Assembly (NCBI RefSeq): GCF_026151205.1 | Contig: NC_087076.1 | Coordinates: 17,905,419 to 17,969,418 of the forward strand | Length of the DNA stretch: 64,000 nt | Source of the DNA: Bolinopsis microptera | Taxonomy: Eukaryota > Ctenophora > Tentaculata > Lobata > Bolinopsidae | Direction of reading: 5' to 3' | Part shown: positions 13,434 to 28,400 of the stretch, in pieces | Position numbering within the stretch: position 1 is the stretch's first letter | Layout of the letters: each line of letters opens with the position of its first letter | The notes under the pieces: generated by a model | Databases searched by the model: none | What the model saw: only the letters and a program-made list of their open reading frames with translations | Told to the model about the DNA's origin: nothing | Made by a program: the position numbers and the translations under genes

Positions 13434-16400
13434 AGTGCTGATTGTTATAAACTTCAAATCCCTCGAATGTGTGACAGTGAGCTGACTATAACCTCAAATG
13501 TGTGACAGTGAGCTGACTAAAACCTCAAATGTGTGACAGTGAGCTGAGTATAACCTCAAATGTGTGACATTGAGCTGACTATAACCTCAAACGTGTGACA
13601 GTGAGCTGACTATAACCTCAAATGTGTGACAGTGAGCTGACTATAACTTCAAATGTGTGACAGTGAGCTGACTATAACCTCAAATGTGTGACAGTGAGCT
13701 GACTATAACCTCAAATGTGTGACAGTGAGCTGACTATAACCTCAAATGTGTGACAGTGAGCTGACTATAACTTCAAATGTGTGACAGTGAGCTGACTATA
13801 ACCTCAAATGTGTGATAGTGAGCTGACTATAACCTCAAATGTGTGACAGTGAGCTGACTATAACCTCAAATGTGTGACAGTGAGCTGACTATAACTTCAA
13901 ATGTGTGACAGTGAGCTGACTATAACCTCAAATGTGTGACAGTGAACCTGACTATAACCTCAAATGTGTGACAGTGAGCTGACTATAACCTCAAATGTGT
14001 GACAGTGAGCTGACTATAACCTCAAATGTGTGACAGTGAGCTGACTATAACCTCAAATGTGTGACAGTGAGCTGACTATAACTTGTCAGAACTCAACTCT
14101 CATGAGAGTTACTGCTGCAGTTAGACGTTTGTATAATACCATATTGTAAGAGCTACTCAACACTACTCTACACTCTGTTATAATATCATACTATGTAAAT
14201 TTAAATTAGACTTTATGTAATTTTATATTACATTATATTACAGAACCAAGTTCTCCTTATTTTACTACTCTACAACTTGACCGTATAATTGTTGGAATAA
14301 ACTATTTCAGAGACAATGTTTTACATTTTAAGGTTGATTATTGAATAATTGTATTGAAAGAATAGAAAGGGTTAAGTTGATTTAATAGATGTTTTGCGTC
14401 ACGATATCTTGGTGAAGGTATAACATGTATAACTTGTATAAAGGTGCGCGCATCTACAGGTCATGAGAAAGCATTGGTGTGTTAATTTATTTTACTGCAT
14501 TACCTTTACAAGGATAATTAAGTTAGGGGGATGGTGACAGATCTAGAGCAACTATTAACCCGAGTAACTTCTTGGGTTCTTACAATTTAGGGAGTCTTAC
14601 ATTTAGCAATCTACTAAATTTACAGATTCTATCAAATACTGGTCATGTTAAGTGAAGGTAAGTTCTGACAGATTAGTAATACAACCTTACAGTTTGAGGG
14701 GAGTGAGGTTTGCAGCATTGATGAGTGGAGAATGTAAAGTTTTTATGGAAAAGGTTTATAGGCGTGGTTTGTACACTGGATAATCTCGTTGGTTCAGCGG
14801 AATATGTCAAAATATGTATGATAACAAGATAAGATATATGTTAAACATTTTCATACTCCTTTTAAACATTCTAAACACATTCCAGTGTGAAACATTTTGA
14901 TTTCATGAGATCCGTTGAGGAGGATGATTGTTTTCGTTCTAAGAACAAATTTAAAGATATGAGCGGGAGATTGATAGTTCTATCTTGAGGGAAATGTCTC
15001 AATTTAAACTGTGGCTTGTTTAGACCAATCTGTTCCTAAAAGCTTGAAAAGTAAATACCACGACTAAAGGAAATCCGAATTTAAATTTCAGCGACTCGTT
15101 GGAATGTGTTTCTAGACCGCATAAAATAATTTCATTATGATTTTCCTTTGTTTATAATACGATCAACAATAATTATAAATTTAACAATTAGACAAAACAA
15201 GTGGTTGAAAGTCATTGTTAAAAACACTTAAAAGTTGTGAAATTAGTTTGTTTATGCGATAAATTACACACGCCACCTGATTATGATTATTTCACTGCCA
15301 AAACATAAAACATAGATATTGTTTACAATCCACTGTTAGTGTACACATGCGGACGAGATTCAGGTTCTTTTGGTAGGCCCTGTAGCGGAAAGCCCCCTTC
15401 TCATTTAACCCTCAATCTCCGATCATTCGGCAGAGTGGACCGTGAGGGTTGCAGAGAGCATTAGATACTTCATTTAAAGCGCGTGAACAAAGCGACATTT
15501 AGTTACCACATGGAAATACGAGTAACCGTACCTTGTGTATTGTAATAGTACGGTATATCAGTGGAATGTTAGTGCCCTTGATGGGTACGAATGAGCATTT
15601 CTCGCTGACTTAGTGGCATGTGGCAGCAGCTGCAGGCTTGCAGAATTTGCTTCTTAAACAGTCCTCAGATGGTGTACTCGACCTTTTTAGACTTAATAGT
15701 GGACTCAAGTTTCGGTTCTATTTTTAAAGTTCTAACGTTTTCAAATGAATTCGTTTTCTAAACGTGTCCATTTTTCAGGAAGATCTGTATAAACTGTAAA
15801 TGTGCAGCGTCTGATCACCAGGCTCCTCCGACACTGCAACCCATAGATCAGGTACATTTTCATTAGATCACGTGGTGCAAATTATTTTAATTAGATTAAA
15901 CGTATATCAGATTTAATTTAAAGATATTACTCGAGTAGGTCAGATCTGAGATCTGATACATTGAGCTGCTTCAGAAAACCAAATTAGGGCAAGTGGAACA
16001 TATACTTTTCAAGAAATCACTACCTGGGATTGGTTTATTTACTTGTACTTGGGACTGAATTTAAGTTTAACTTGAGTAGTTAACTTCCTTGGCTGTCAGC
16101 TACAGTAATTGAAAACCAAGAGCTCCCAAAGAGCATCATTTGAAATTTACTTATAATTATTAATGTAGTAAGATGTATCGATAACATGTATGGTTTGGAG
16201 CAAGTGACTGTGAAGTCAGTCACATGTCAATATTTTTATAAGCAACGACAATTTCGATTAAAGCAATCACATATTTTACTCTGCTTCTCGTATTTTGTAT
16301 ACTATCAGTTCATTGTATGTTTTACTTTCTTATCACTTATGCTCCAAGTTAGGTTTAACATAAGAATCATGCTCTACTCGCTACATGTAAATCAATTATC

Positions 16401-19400
16401 TTAACTTGTGTTTTGTATCTGTGATCGCGTTTTATGATTTTAAAACCTTTAGTTTTAACCGATGTATACTTCTGGGATAGTGTGACCTGTTAGATTCGAG
16501 TCTTTTAACAGGTTCAATAAGTTTAGTAACTGATCGTATTTGCGCAGGTAAAACGAGGGAAGCAACTTGAGGACAATATCAGAGCGCAGTTCGAATGCGG
16601 GAACTACAGCTGGATCCCTGAGGGCCTGTCGCCGGTTCTGGTACGTTCTGAATGTTAAGTTTTGTGGCAAATGCCTGGAATAGTTTGCATTACATCTTTC
16701 ATAGACTAGAACAAGAGTTAAGTTTTGTTAAGTCTGCTTGTTAGACAAATTCAGTGTTATTCAGTGACATTTACAAAATCAATCCTCGTAGAAAATTCTA
16801 GATCTATTGAATTGAAAAAAGTGGTATGTGGTCGTTCAAAAATGAATGTTTGTCTAGAACTAGCTTATCAGATTGTTATGGTCTAAACAAAAACCAAAGT
16901 CTCTAAAAAAACTGGTGGCCATTTCTTTGTAGAATGTAGTAATTATTTATATGTTTTAAAATGTTATTTTATGTTGTCCATGTGATAACAAAAATCTAAA
17001 CAATACAGTGGTTTGTTAGAGACCACAAATAACTAGAACAACAAATCGTATGAAGAACAAATACGAAATAAACAATAATTAGACAGTGAAAATAGTCTAA
17101 AATATGTCTCATGAAGCTTATCATTAGTTTATTATTAGCTTATTGGTTTCTTGGTTCACACACTACCTGAAGGAGTCTACTTTCAATATATTATCTGAGT
17201 TTTGTTTCCAAACACCCCCTACTTCAACAATCAAACATCGTGCCAGTCAACACATTACCATGCAGTGTAACAGCTTCACTTGCTTGTAAATCACCCACTT
17301 ACCACTTAAATCACCCACTTACCACTCAAATCACCCACTTACCACTTAAATCACCCACTTACCACTCACTTATCCATTTTGTAAACGTTATCTGGCCACC
17401 TTGTTCTCTTCACATATATAATGTAAGTTGGATTGATATTTCTCTACAATATAATACATGTCAGGTCTAATGAAAATAACGTGCATGTTTGAGTGTGGAG
17501 ATTTCTCACAGTGGTCACTACACACACACACACACGGGCTGTGCCCTCGGGGGCAGGAAGTGAGGGGGTTTAAATAGGGTGAGGTGTGATTTGAGGTGTG
17601 ATTAGGTGTGATTTGAGGTGTGATTAGGTCAGATTGTACAAATGTTGTGACATGCAGTGTGTAGTCGGATTGTTCTCTCTATATTACTGTGTTTACCCTT
17701 GACGTGTTGTAATTTACTTATATGTCATTACATATTCACCGCTACTTAGTAGTGACGTTATGATGCATTGCATCTGGACAAGGAAAAAATGAGAAAAATG
17801 GTAAGGAACCAGCGTGCCTTTTTGCCATTTAAATAGTGAAGTCAGTGTTGCAGTTTAAACGTTAATACCTGACATTTGGCAGAAGTCACTTAATTACTGT
17901 GATGAGCTTACTCTACAACTGATTAGAGATGATAATTAATTTGTTGCTACGGTTACGCTTCTACGTGATGTACGTGTTATTGATGTAGCTGGTGCCAATA
18001 TTGGAGCCTGTGTGTCAGTGTGTTTTACACACGGTGCACTCTAAACAGACCCTGTACTTCCGTGCCACTGTGCGGATGTTGTATTATATGTAGTTTGGTC
18101 TCATTGTTAACCATATATGGTCATGTCCCAGTGCTTCAAACGGGAGGAGGTAATCAGAGTGCCCCGATGTACCTTTAATACCCGACATCGCCGGTTGTAA
18201 ATGTAGAAGGTTACATCAGCTTATTAAGATTGTCTCATGTTTCAATAATTTGGGATTCAACTCATTTAGGATCACCTTCCTTGTTGTTGCGCACTCACAA
18301 ATTAGAGGTTATGATCCTTTATATGTCTGACGTAACTCAGTTAGAACCAAAAGTAAATCTACTGTGGGAATTATTATACGTCATAGTTAGTAACCTGGGT
18401 GTGACGTTGTTGTAACTTGGGGAGACGTTTAGCGTCATCTGGGACAAAATGAACAACTAGTGCTTATCCTGTGATGGGAAATATACGATCATATTCTCGA
18501 CAATTAAATATATTCGACGATATTTCCTAGAAAGTAAAGGTGTTGCCCATTTATCCCGGAACTAACGTGGTAACCACTCTGTTCCCTCGCTCTTTGTAGG
18601 TGGCCCGGTTACTTGAATAATTTAATATATTCAATGTGGAGAAATGCGAATCATCCTTTTACTCATTACGTAATTTGCACAGAAATATGTAACTCGCGAG
18701 TTAGGGAACTTAAATGTAATGTCGTTTATGATCAAAATTATAATGAAAGTTCAAGAATAATAAACCATCAATTTACAGCCACTATCCAAGCACGAATAAG
18801 AATCAGATTGAAAAAAAACCAAATCCCTTTTTTTTAAATGATGTTGATTGGGATCGTTCACAAAATATAACATCACGTAAGCCAGATTTTGACACATAGT
18901 TATTGTGTAGAAAATATAAGCATTTCCAAGACCCTTCTCCCTAGGCTGGGTAACGTAACATGTGACACTTGCCACATGACATTAATATCTGATACTCACT
19001 CTGATACACAACTCCGATCTAAAATGATATTTTGTTCAATAGTACCTTAACATATTCAAATCTTATTATTTAGACACCGTCACATATTATGAAGCCCTCG
19101 AGTGGGGCGTGCTTTAAAAGTATAAAGATAGTGACTAAAAGCACACACATGCTGAGATGTGTGTAAGCGCTTGACGTACATGCTTAAGAAAATGTCTTGG
19201 GTTTATTTATTATTGAACTCATCCCTTTGCTTTGAAGGATGAATAATTTGCAGGTCCGCATAAATCTTTCATATGTGGGGCCATGCATGGCACTCAGAAA
19301 TTTCAACAAGCATGGATTAACTAAGTGCCGCTCATGTCTGGAACACGCGATGGGATATTTTATTTATTTTGTGACGCGCGTGCGCTGTTTTTGACGCGCG

Positions 19401-22400
19401 TTTTTCAAAACTGTGCTGCCGCCGCGCGCACATGTGCACTTGCCATTAATTCGTTCGTCTATTGTTTAAACTTTAACAACGTTCACATCACAATAGTCTC
19501 GTTTGTGTGCACACAATAGTAATTCCGAATAAAAACTGATTATAGCTTTATTTCACTGAATGTTAAGTGCTACCAACTCCTATGGTATAAAGTTTCAGGA
19601 TTTAATTAGAGTTGTTTGTGAGCTCGCACAATCTCTTAACAACTGTCGAGTTTATCTTCGTGGGCTACTGCACAGCGAACAACACTCAATGACGAAAAAC
19701 AAAATAAGAAAAAATACTTTGTGATTGCTCACTTTTTTTAAAGAAGCCGCAATAACTCAAATAATACGAGAAAGTCCTCCTTCGACGCTGTGTTTGTTGA
19801 TGGTTCTATTTCAAATCAAGTTATTCTTCTGACGTATGCTAGCCTGATTAGAATGCCTATCTTGGAATATATATATTTTACTATCTGTATTGATATATTA
19901 TACTATAGTTATGTTGTTATGTTGTGTAAGTCTGTGGTGTAGTAGCAAGAAGGTATCGTATACATTTTAGTTTGTTCTCTTGATTATTTATTAATGATTT
20001 AAATTCTACATTTTATGTAGGGTTGCTAATACAGCTTTGTACACTATTTAACCCCCAGGTAGAAGAGTACATGAAACAGCTGCCCCCAGAACAGCGTCCC
20101 TTAGTAGGCAGTGTGGGAGAACAATACAGACGTAAACTACTGATGACACAGCTCCCAGTTCACGACCACACTCCCAAGTAAGCGAAGTTATTTAACTTTC
20201 GTTCAAGAAATACCTTATTAGGAGAAACCTGGAGCAGTGGCGTAACAAAGGGCACCGCAGACTGCGCTATGTGGGGGGGGGGGGGGCAATGGTAACGTTA
20301 TCATTTTTCGCTTACTTTTACCATCCGTCATGGGTGTTAGGTGAAACTTTCTCAAAGATTTATGATGCATATAACAAAAAAATATTGAATAATTTTACCA
20401 TGCGACTAAGGAACTACGAACTGCTTTTATCCCTTTTTAGCGGGGTTGGCATAAGCCATGAGAATAATTCATTTTGTCAAAAAAATTCCAAAAAATCCCC
20501 ATTCAGACTGATTCAATCAATTTTCGCTTTCTCTTACCAACCTTTATGCATCTTTGTCTGGTGAAATTCCTCAAATATTTGGTTCTAAACCGGAGAGTTT
20601 TACCGTGCGACTAAAGAACTGTGAACTGCTTTTATCCCTTTTTTGTTGGCATCAACTATGAGAATGATATATGTTGTCAACAAAATTTTTCTAAAATCCC
20701 TTGCTTCGAACCATTATGCTTTTTTACAAGCGCCTTATAAATCATAGCCTAGAAGTTCTAGTCAAGTTTGAATTTAAAAATCCTCTTCCATTGTTTAATT
20801 ATTATTATTAATAGTTAATAGTTAATAGTACTATGTTTACAGTATGCACTGAAGGGGTATCCTAGGAAGTTTCTTGAACTTTTAACTGGTACCCCTCCTC
20901 ATTTAACCCTCAATTAAGTTTCCTATCATTCGGCTGAGTCGACCGAGGAGATCGCATAGATCCAATGGATCCTTAGCTACTCCCTAGACTAGGGAGACAT
21001 TGTTAATGTTCTCTGACATTTCTACCACTTTCCCAGTGAAGGGTTGTGCGGTGCACAAGCAGAAGAGTTAACTGAGTTTAGCAGACTGAGATATGAGATG
21101 AGTCACGGGGTCGGTACTGTCAGGACCATCACCAATCAAGAAGCCGACATGTTTGACTGCAGAACCGTGAGTAAAAATCACTTATAATTTACGTCATTCT
21201 GATGAATTTTGATAAGTTGTATTTTTCTATTCTGATGAGTTTCGAAAGATCTCACAGAAAGAGTTTTTAGGTGATTACCGGGTAGTCTTTACCAAGAAAC
21301 AATTAAAACATACACCAAACTAACAATTCCTTCCTCCCTCAGTGTCAGTCCCCATTATGCGCAGACCAACTGGGCGTCTTCACAGAAAGAGCAGGCTCTG
21401 CTTGTATTTGGTGTGTGGGGTGTTTCAAGTGTGACGTTTGTCAGGAACCTCTGGTAGATCTCCACTATTTCTACAAGGATGGTGAACTGTTTTGTGGTCG
21501 ACACCACGCCGAGCTGTTAAAACCACGCTGTAATGCTTGTGATGAGGTAAGGAATGTTTTCAGTTGTCATGGTTAGTGGATTATAAACATGAGCAGTGGA
21601 TTATGACATTATGAGGTCATCCAACATCATTTATTTCGACAGAAGTTTCTGGAGTTACCAAATAAATTTATGTTCCTCTAACTTGAACTCCATCAGCTAA
21701 TCCTGGCAAAAGAGTACACGTTAGCAGAGGACAGAAACTGGCACATAGATCACTTCTGTTGTTGGGAGTGCGACTCTCCGCTTGGGGGACAGCGCTATGT
21801 TACCAGAGACGATCATCCCTTCTGTATTCTATGTTACGAGGAGCTGTTTGCTCGTGAGTATGCTCATCATATTACCGAATATTACTTTATAATATACATC
21901 ATTCAACTCTACAGACAAACACCGAACTCCTAGCCAGCTAATTAAATCCTGAGCCCAATTTAAACCGGACCAGTTAGATTGCTGACTGTCTAGTTGATTG
22001 CGTATGTAATTCATTCTGGACCAGCCTGTTGTCTACCATCATACTGGTACTTGTAACTTATTACAAGTTTAAATTCCATTTTAAATTCCATGTGAAATTC
22101 TGCGATGAGATTCCATGTGGGATTTCATGTAGACCTGGGTCTTCTTGCAGCCTGCAGCCTGCCCCGACACATTGCTTGCACTATTTCCATTTGCTAACTG
22201 TTGGAATAGTTCAGAGTTTGAATATTACCACCAAGTGAAGTGTCAGCTTAACAGCCCAGTAACCAAGTACTGCAGATCTACTGCAGAGTGGATGTGCTGA
22301 GTATAGTTCTGTATTCGACGAATGTGGCGCCGTCTGCCTCTCTAATTACAAAAAGAAGCTATTGTACACTCGTGTATAATTGCACTCATCTGTACTCTGC

Positions 22401-25400
22401 GTGCGTGGGAGAGAGCTTGGGGGGCTCTGAGTATAATTATTTGATATATCATTACTCCTGATTTAACATGAGTTGTACACTCAGCCGCAGTGTGGAATTG
22501 TTGCGGTTTGTGGTAGGAGATCTTTGTAACTGGTTAGTCGTAAGTTGTTACTAGTAGTAACGACAGTATTACTAGTCGTAACGACAGTGTTACATGCAAT
22601 CCATTTCCATATTGTACACTAGCTCAGATAGCGGTTTAGCTCCTGTCCTTAGCCTCCTTAGTTCTTCTAGTGTGGTTAACTCTTACTTAACTGCTGCTAT
22701 CGGTCTAGTCTATATACTCCGCATCACTATCAGTGTAGTTGCTATTGGATAGTTCTAAACAAGTAAGGGCTGTATAGTAAAGGCTCACTTTAATCTATGT
22801 GCTCTACATTACAGCCCATACATAATTTCTAGCCGTATATTAGACGTCAACCTGTGGCCAGAGAGAGAGAGAGAGAGAGCTGGGTTGCCGCCCTAGTTAG
22901 CTCTTACTTTAGTTTTAGTTAATTAGCTGAACTACATTTCAAGAGAGATCTCTAAATCTAATCGGTAGTTCCGGTATTGAGGGTTTTGCGGGATCTTAAG
23001 CGAGCGGCTAGCCTGTCTTTTGTGCTTACATTTCTTTGTGATCTTGGTGTACTTTTAACTTTGTTCAGCTGCTCAGGTTGTATTCAGAACCCTTTGAGTT
23101 TGGATATTTAGATTTATATACGTTAATATTATAACAATTAGGCAGTCAAACTCGGCATATTATATTTTCTAAAGTAAACAGTGTGTATTGAAACGTCTCA
23201 TTTTCCTGAATTCTTGACGCCGTCTGGAGTTTACGTTGCTTTATCCGTTGTAGCAAATGAACATCTTAGCCATCTGGATCATTGCTTTTATTTGCTTCAT
23301 GAAGTCGTCAGTCTTTGAATCCTCGGTTTCAGCACCAAAGCTGAACGTCTGAGGGCAGATAAACTGTTTTACCCAGTTGAGAATTACCGTGAAGAAATCT
23401 GGGTCAATACCCCTCTCGTTTACCTCCAGGGCAAAGGACAGGGTCAGAAGAAAGGAGGCAATAAAAACTATTCTGAAAACCATTTTGAGTGAGCGACAAC
23501 AAAGAAGTGCTCGCAGTTTGATTCTGTTCGCGGTTTTGTCCTGTGTTGCTCAATCATGAATCAGGACTTGATACTTTTTACACCTCTATACGATGTTTTT
23601 AGTCAGATATTTAATATAGATGTGCGATATTGGGAATAATAGAATAGAAAGGCAATACACGTTTTAACCAATGATAGACCGCCCAATTTGACGATAAAAA
23701 CGTTTATTTCAAGGCTGTACCTGAAATACAAAGGGAATCTAACATTTCATTCTCAGCACCGTGCAAAAAATGTGCCCTACCCATTGGACTAGACAGTGCT
23801 CACATGGTACACAGAGAATACCACTGGCACGCAACTGAGTCCTGTTTCTTCTGCGAGAATTGCCAGGTTATTATAAAACTTAGTAAAAGCTGGAGATTTT
23901 GTAATTAAACTATTCGCCACGATTCTAACAACTGCTATGAACTTTACCTTAACTTAATTCTCCTCAGGTCTCCTTGATAGCCTCCCCCTTCCTCTTCAAG
24001 TTTGAGGAGATATTCTGCTCTTCCACCTGCGCTCAGCAGTACTCAGTATCCCAGCTGAGCGACGAGCCACCCGAAAAACACCCTCAGATAGAGATTGTAG
24101 AGGACAACCCTGTGGACAGGTTAGTGGCTCTTGTGTTCGTGCTTGTGTTCGTGCTTCTGTTTGTGTTGTCCCCAATATTGTATTGAGAAATGATTCGACT
24201 CAGTTGTGAGTATAAACACACCTGGTACCCCGTACCCGCAAGTAGCTGATTCTTAGAGCCCTGTTGAACGTTATATTTGGAACCCTGTAGTGTGCAGTGC
24301 GGATTATATGTATTAGGTACGCTACTTTTAGGACCGCATTGAAATTGAGAAATTTCTGAAACCATTATTGGACCCTCAAGTTATATAGTTCCCTGATTTC
24401 ACACCATTAAAACGGGATTAAAACATTGAGGCAACTAGTCATGAGTATCATTCATTACATTGAATACCAAATCAATTGTCACCGTTTCTGCCTGTTTAAT
24501 CAGATTGACCCGGTGAATAAATCCATTTAGCTGTGACCGGTCACCCAAACCATCATGAACCCAAAGAAATAACGGTGGAAGTTGGGTTTAGTTCCCCGCG
24601 TGTATAAGACATGTTAACTAAGAAATAGATATTGAGTTAGCTCCGTCATTTGATCAGGCCCCCCTCTCTCACTCTCTCTCTCTCTCATTATACACTCTCC
24701 CACCTGCTGTTACATGGTCCTGCTGGAGTAGTATTCCTTGTAGTTCTAGTTACTGTAGTGCCCAATTTAGAGGTGTTTTCTGCTCTTTTGTAATATTACT
24801 TTTAGAATATTCTCGAATGTAAAGGTAGCGTCGCAATTCCCCGGTAATCCCACTTAACTAATCCAAATCGATTTTGACTTTACCGCCGGATTTCATTTAC
24901 TCCTGAAAGTGTTAATATACTTATAGATTCCTAAACTATGTCATTTAACTTTTGTTTGTAGCTATAAATTTATTAAACCTTTCCATATAGCTACAAATTT
25001 ACTTGTTTATTCTGCTCGCAATATTGAAATTAGCAAATTCATCAGAAGCAGAGTTCAGAGCATACTGAGAAAAGAGTCGACTCCTTCACCTCCCAAAGAG
25101 AACGGATTGCAGCACAAGAAAGTAATGTTTGACGTGTCACGGGATCAGGAGCTGGAGCACGAACTGGAGTACGAACTTGAACAAGATTTGGAGTATATCA
25201 CTTCAGAGATCACGCGGACTCAATCAGAGGAAGAGTTTGAGTACTTGGAGAAATCTCTCATTGAACACCGTGAGTCTTTTGTTTGGATCTAGTGCTATTA
25301 AAGCTTACTCTCAGGAGTAAAACACGCTGTACACGTCATACATGTGTACAATTCTCCAATTGCTTGAAAGCCGCAGTTCTCTCGTGTAGCTAGCTTATGA

Positions 25401-28400
25401 GAGTGTAATTGTGGGCCCATTAACTCAATTAAGTACTTAACTCGCCGATATTAGGTGTGGACTTGCCGAGCCGCCCTTCTTTGCAGCTTTACTGTTCCTG
25501 TGCTCAACTATTACTTTTATATGCTACAAGATAGTCTCGTGTAGTTTAAATAATCGGTAACTGTACCGTATTGGAATTGTTTTCTATAGGATTATCAGTT
25601 TTTAAAACACCCCTGTGATTTGTAATATTTAATCATTCTCCAGATGTTGTAGAAGAACAGTGTGGAGACTGCAACGAGTCCCTTCTTGAAGAAAACCCTG
25701 CTGAAAAGGAGTCTCCAATTTCAGTCTCCTCATTCTCTGAATCACCAATGAGTGAACCTGAACATTCGGAATTATTTACAGTTGACATAGATATTATGGA
25801 AGCGGATGTCGTAAAACCAGAGGTTACCGAAGTAGTAATAGACATAACGGAAGAAAATGTGGCTAAACCAGAGGTTACCGAACTAGAAATCAGTTTGCCA
25901 GATACGGAAGATGGACATGCTGAGGAAGATGTAGATTTTATGGTAACCGATCAAACTGGACAGATCGATAGTCAGGAAGATGTTGATGAATCAGATATCT
26001 CTGACAATGAGCCTAGTATTGATAAAGTTGAGAATAAAGGCAATGAATCAAAGCTAGATATTTTGGAAAATGATACATCCTATGAGGAGATCATGTTACA
26101 AGTAGAGAATATGATAAGCCCAGAAGAAGTTTCGATAGAAGAACATACTGAGCCTGCAAAACAAGAGGAAAATGAAGACGAGCAAGAGCAAGAGCGAGAG
26201 CAAGAGGAGGAACAGCCTCTCACGCCCCAGAAATTGCCTCTTACACCAGAGATTGTTGTAACTGACCCGCAGTTCTCAAGTAACGGGGTAGAAGAAACAA
26301 CAGAGGAGCAAAATCAGTCTGAGGAGCATGTTAGCGTGTCTTCAGAGGCTGAAACAGACATTTCAATGGAAGTAAATGTGGATGTGTCACTGTCAGCGGA
26401 GGTGGAATCTGTGGAATTGGAGGAGAGGCCAGAGGTTGGAGAGGAGAGTGTTGAGACTCCTGAGGAGAAGGAGAACCATCCACTTAGGAACAGGACTCAT
26501 AGTGACAATGGTCAGTTTACAAGATGTGCTACTCACATTTTGTTTAATTTGCAATGCTCTGATTTCCCATCATTATATATGTTTTTACAACAGCTTGACA
26601 CTCTATATTTGGCATACTCGTAATCATGGTATGCTCGTGGTTCTATATCCAATATTCTTGAACGGATTCGCTCAATAAGTTAAAATTTCAGACCTAGACC
26701 TGAAACCGCCCAGAAAACCTGCTCGGAACAAACTGTCCTCTGCCTCCTTCAACAGAGTGCTAAGGAAGATAGACCACACCAGTAACAATACCATGTTCCT
26801 GGATAGACCTGGTAAACGTCTCAAGAACAGACCGAGAAGTATGAGCAGTCTTAATTCCCACAACAAGGTATGTCATAGTCATTAAGTTCCGGCGTTATGT
26901 ACGTACAAATTGTTGGTTGAGACATTGTGACTCTGTCAGTGAGTGTTATTCAAAATATTCAAAATTCTAATTGATAGAGAATATAGCCGTGATAGACTGA
27001 TTAAAGGCATTAAACGTTGTCTGAGGAAATATGATAACGTTTTCAGGAAGTTCGGTATTCTAGATGACCGTAACATTATTAAAGAACTCCCCTGATATCT
27101 TTTGATTTATTGAAACACGGGTACTAACTCTGCTAAACTGAACAAATTCTGAAACTTAGGTGAATAAGTGTACAACGTGCTAAACCGAAGTTCAGACTGA
27201 CCAGTGAAAATGGGCGAGCGTACCAAGTGTCATTTTAATTAGAAGTTTTAGTCAGTGATTTATTATTGAAGCTTGTAATTACAATATCTAATGCTCCTAT
27301 AAATACTTTAATTAATTGTTTGTCCCGTTATTCTTTTTCCTTCCTCTTTTCCTTGTCATCCCCTTTAGTTTTAAGATTCTTGCTATAAATGGCTACAGCT
27401 AACACTATTAATGCTAAGTACCAAACAACAAGTGGGAGGTGGATCGTTGGTACCATTAAATCGATTTAACACCGCAATTCCAGTCGCAAGCCTGGGACCA
27501 CTACTAGCATAGTCACAACATCTACAAAGCTGCCATATAGCCTGACTGACAATTTTCTCGACTGACTGACAATGTTTCTTTTTTTTTCCCCCATTTAGAA
27601 TACAAAGATTAGTACATTTTAGCTTATGATTAATATTATATTTTTACCTATAGTTTACTTAGATTTTGTATGTCAATATTTAGATTTATTTCACAAAATA
27701 ATTAATCTGGTTATTAGCAGATTATCGGAAATAAAACTGTAACGTTGTTGTTAACTTCAGCCACAGAACACTCTGGAGCAAAAAGAGAATCTAGTGAGTA
27801 TGTACGCACTAGCGCCCGACATTGCTGACATGGTTGCGAGCGTATATCAGAACCAGAACTCTATTAGCACCACCACACAAGTCGTCCCGGAGCGGGACGA
27901 GAACAGAACCTTGGGAGCGTCTCCAGTATCTTGTGCCACGGGGACACCCAGGACAGGAATCAGGAGGAACCCTAGTTACGAGGCTGCGGAGTTCGTGATG
28001 CACGATGTAGAGAGCGAGGGAGAAGACGATGAAGAAGGGAACGTAGAGCCTAAACAAACCAGCTTACTTCCTGACGGTCAGGAACATCTCAATTCTTTCT
28101 ATTTCTTGTTAAAACTGTCAGTTTTTAAAACAGTTAAATCATTAAAGTTCTACATCCCAAATATGTCCTAATAAAATAAGTAAATCATTCAATTTTTCAG
28201 AGTCTAATCCGGAGGCGACAGAAAGTGAACCACTACCCACCAAATCCCCTAAGAAGGGGATCAAACAGCGGCTTAGCTTCAAGAAGAAGAGAGACAAGGG
28301 GAACACTCCCCAGAAGGCGAACACTCCTCAGAAGGCGAACACTCCTCAGAAAGCTAATCTTAAAAGCCTGCCTCCAGAGACAGAGAAAAAGCGGACGAAG

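Noticed and set aside
13464-14084. regular array that could be mistaken for CRISPR
   Set aside because: Units are contiguous 31-mers without unique spacers, in an animal intron. It is a minisatellite.
25107-25320. short frames overlapping Prickle exon 11 in other phases
   Set aside because: Only the phase joined to exons 10 and 12 continues the Prickle protein.
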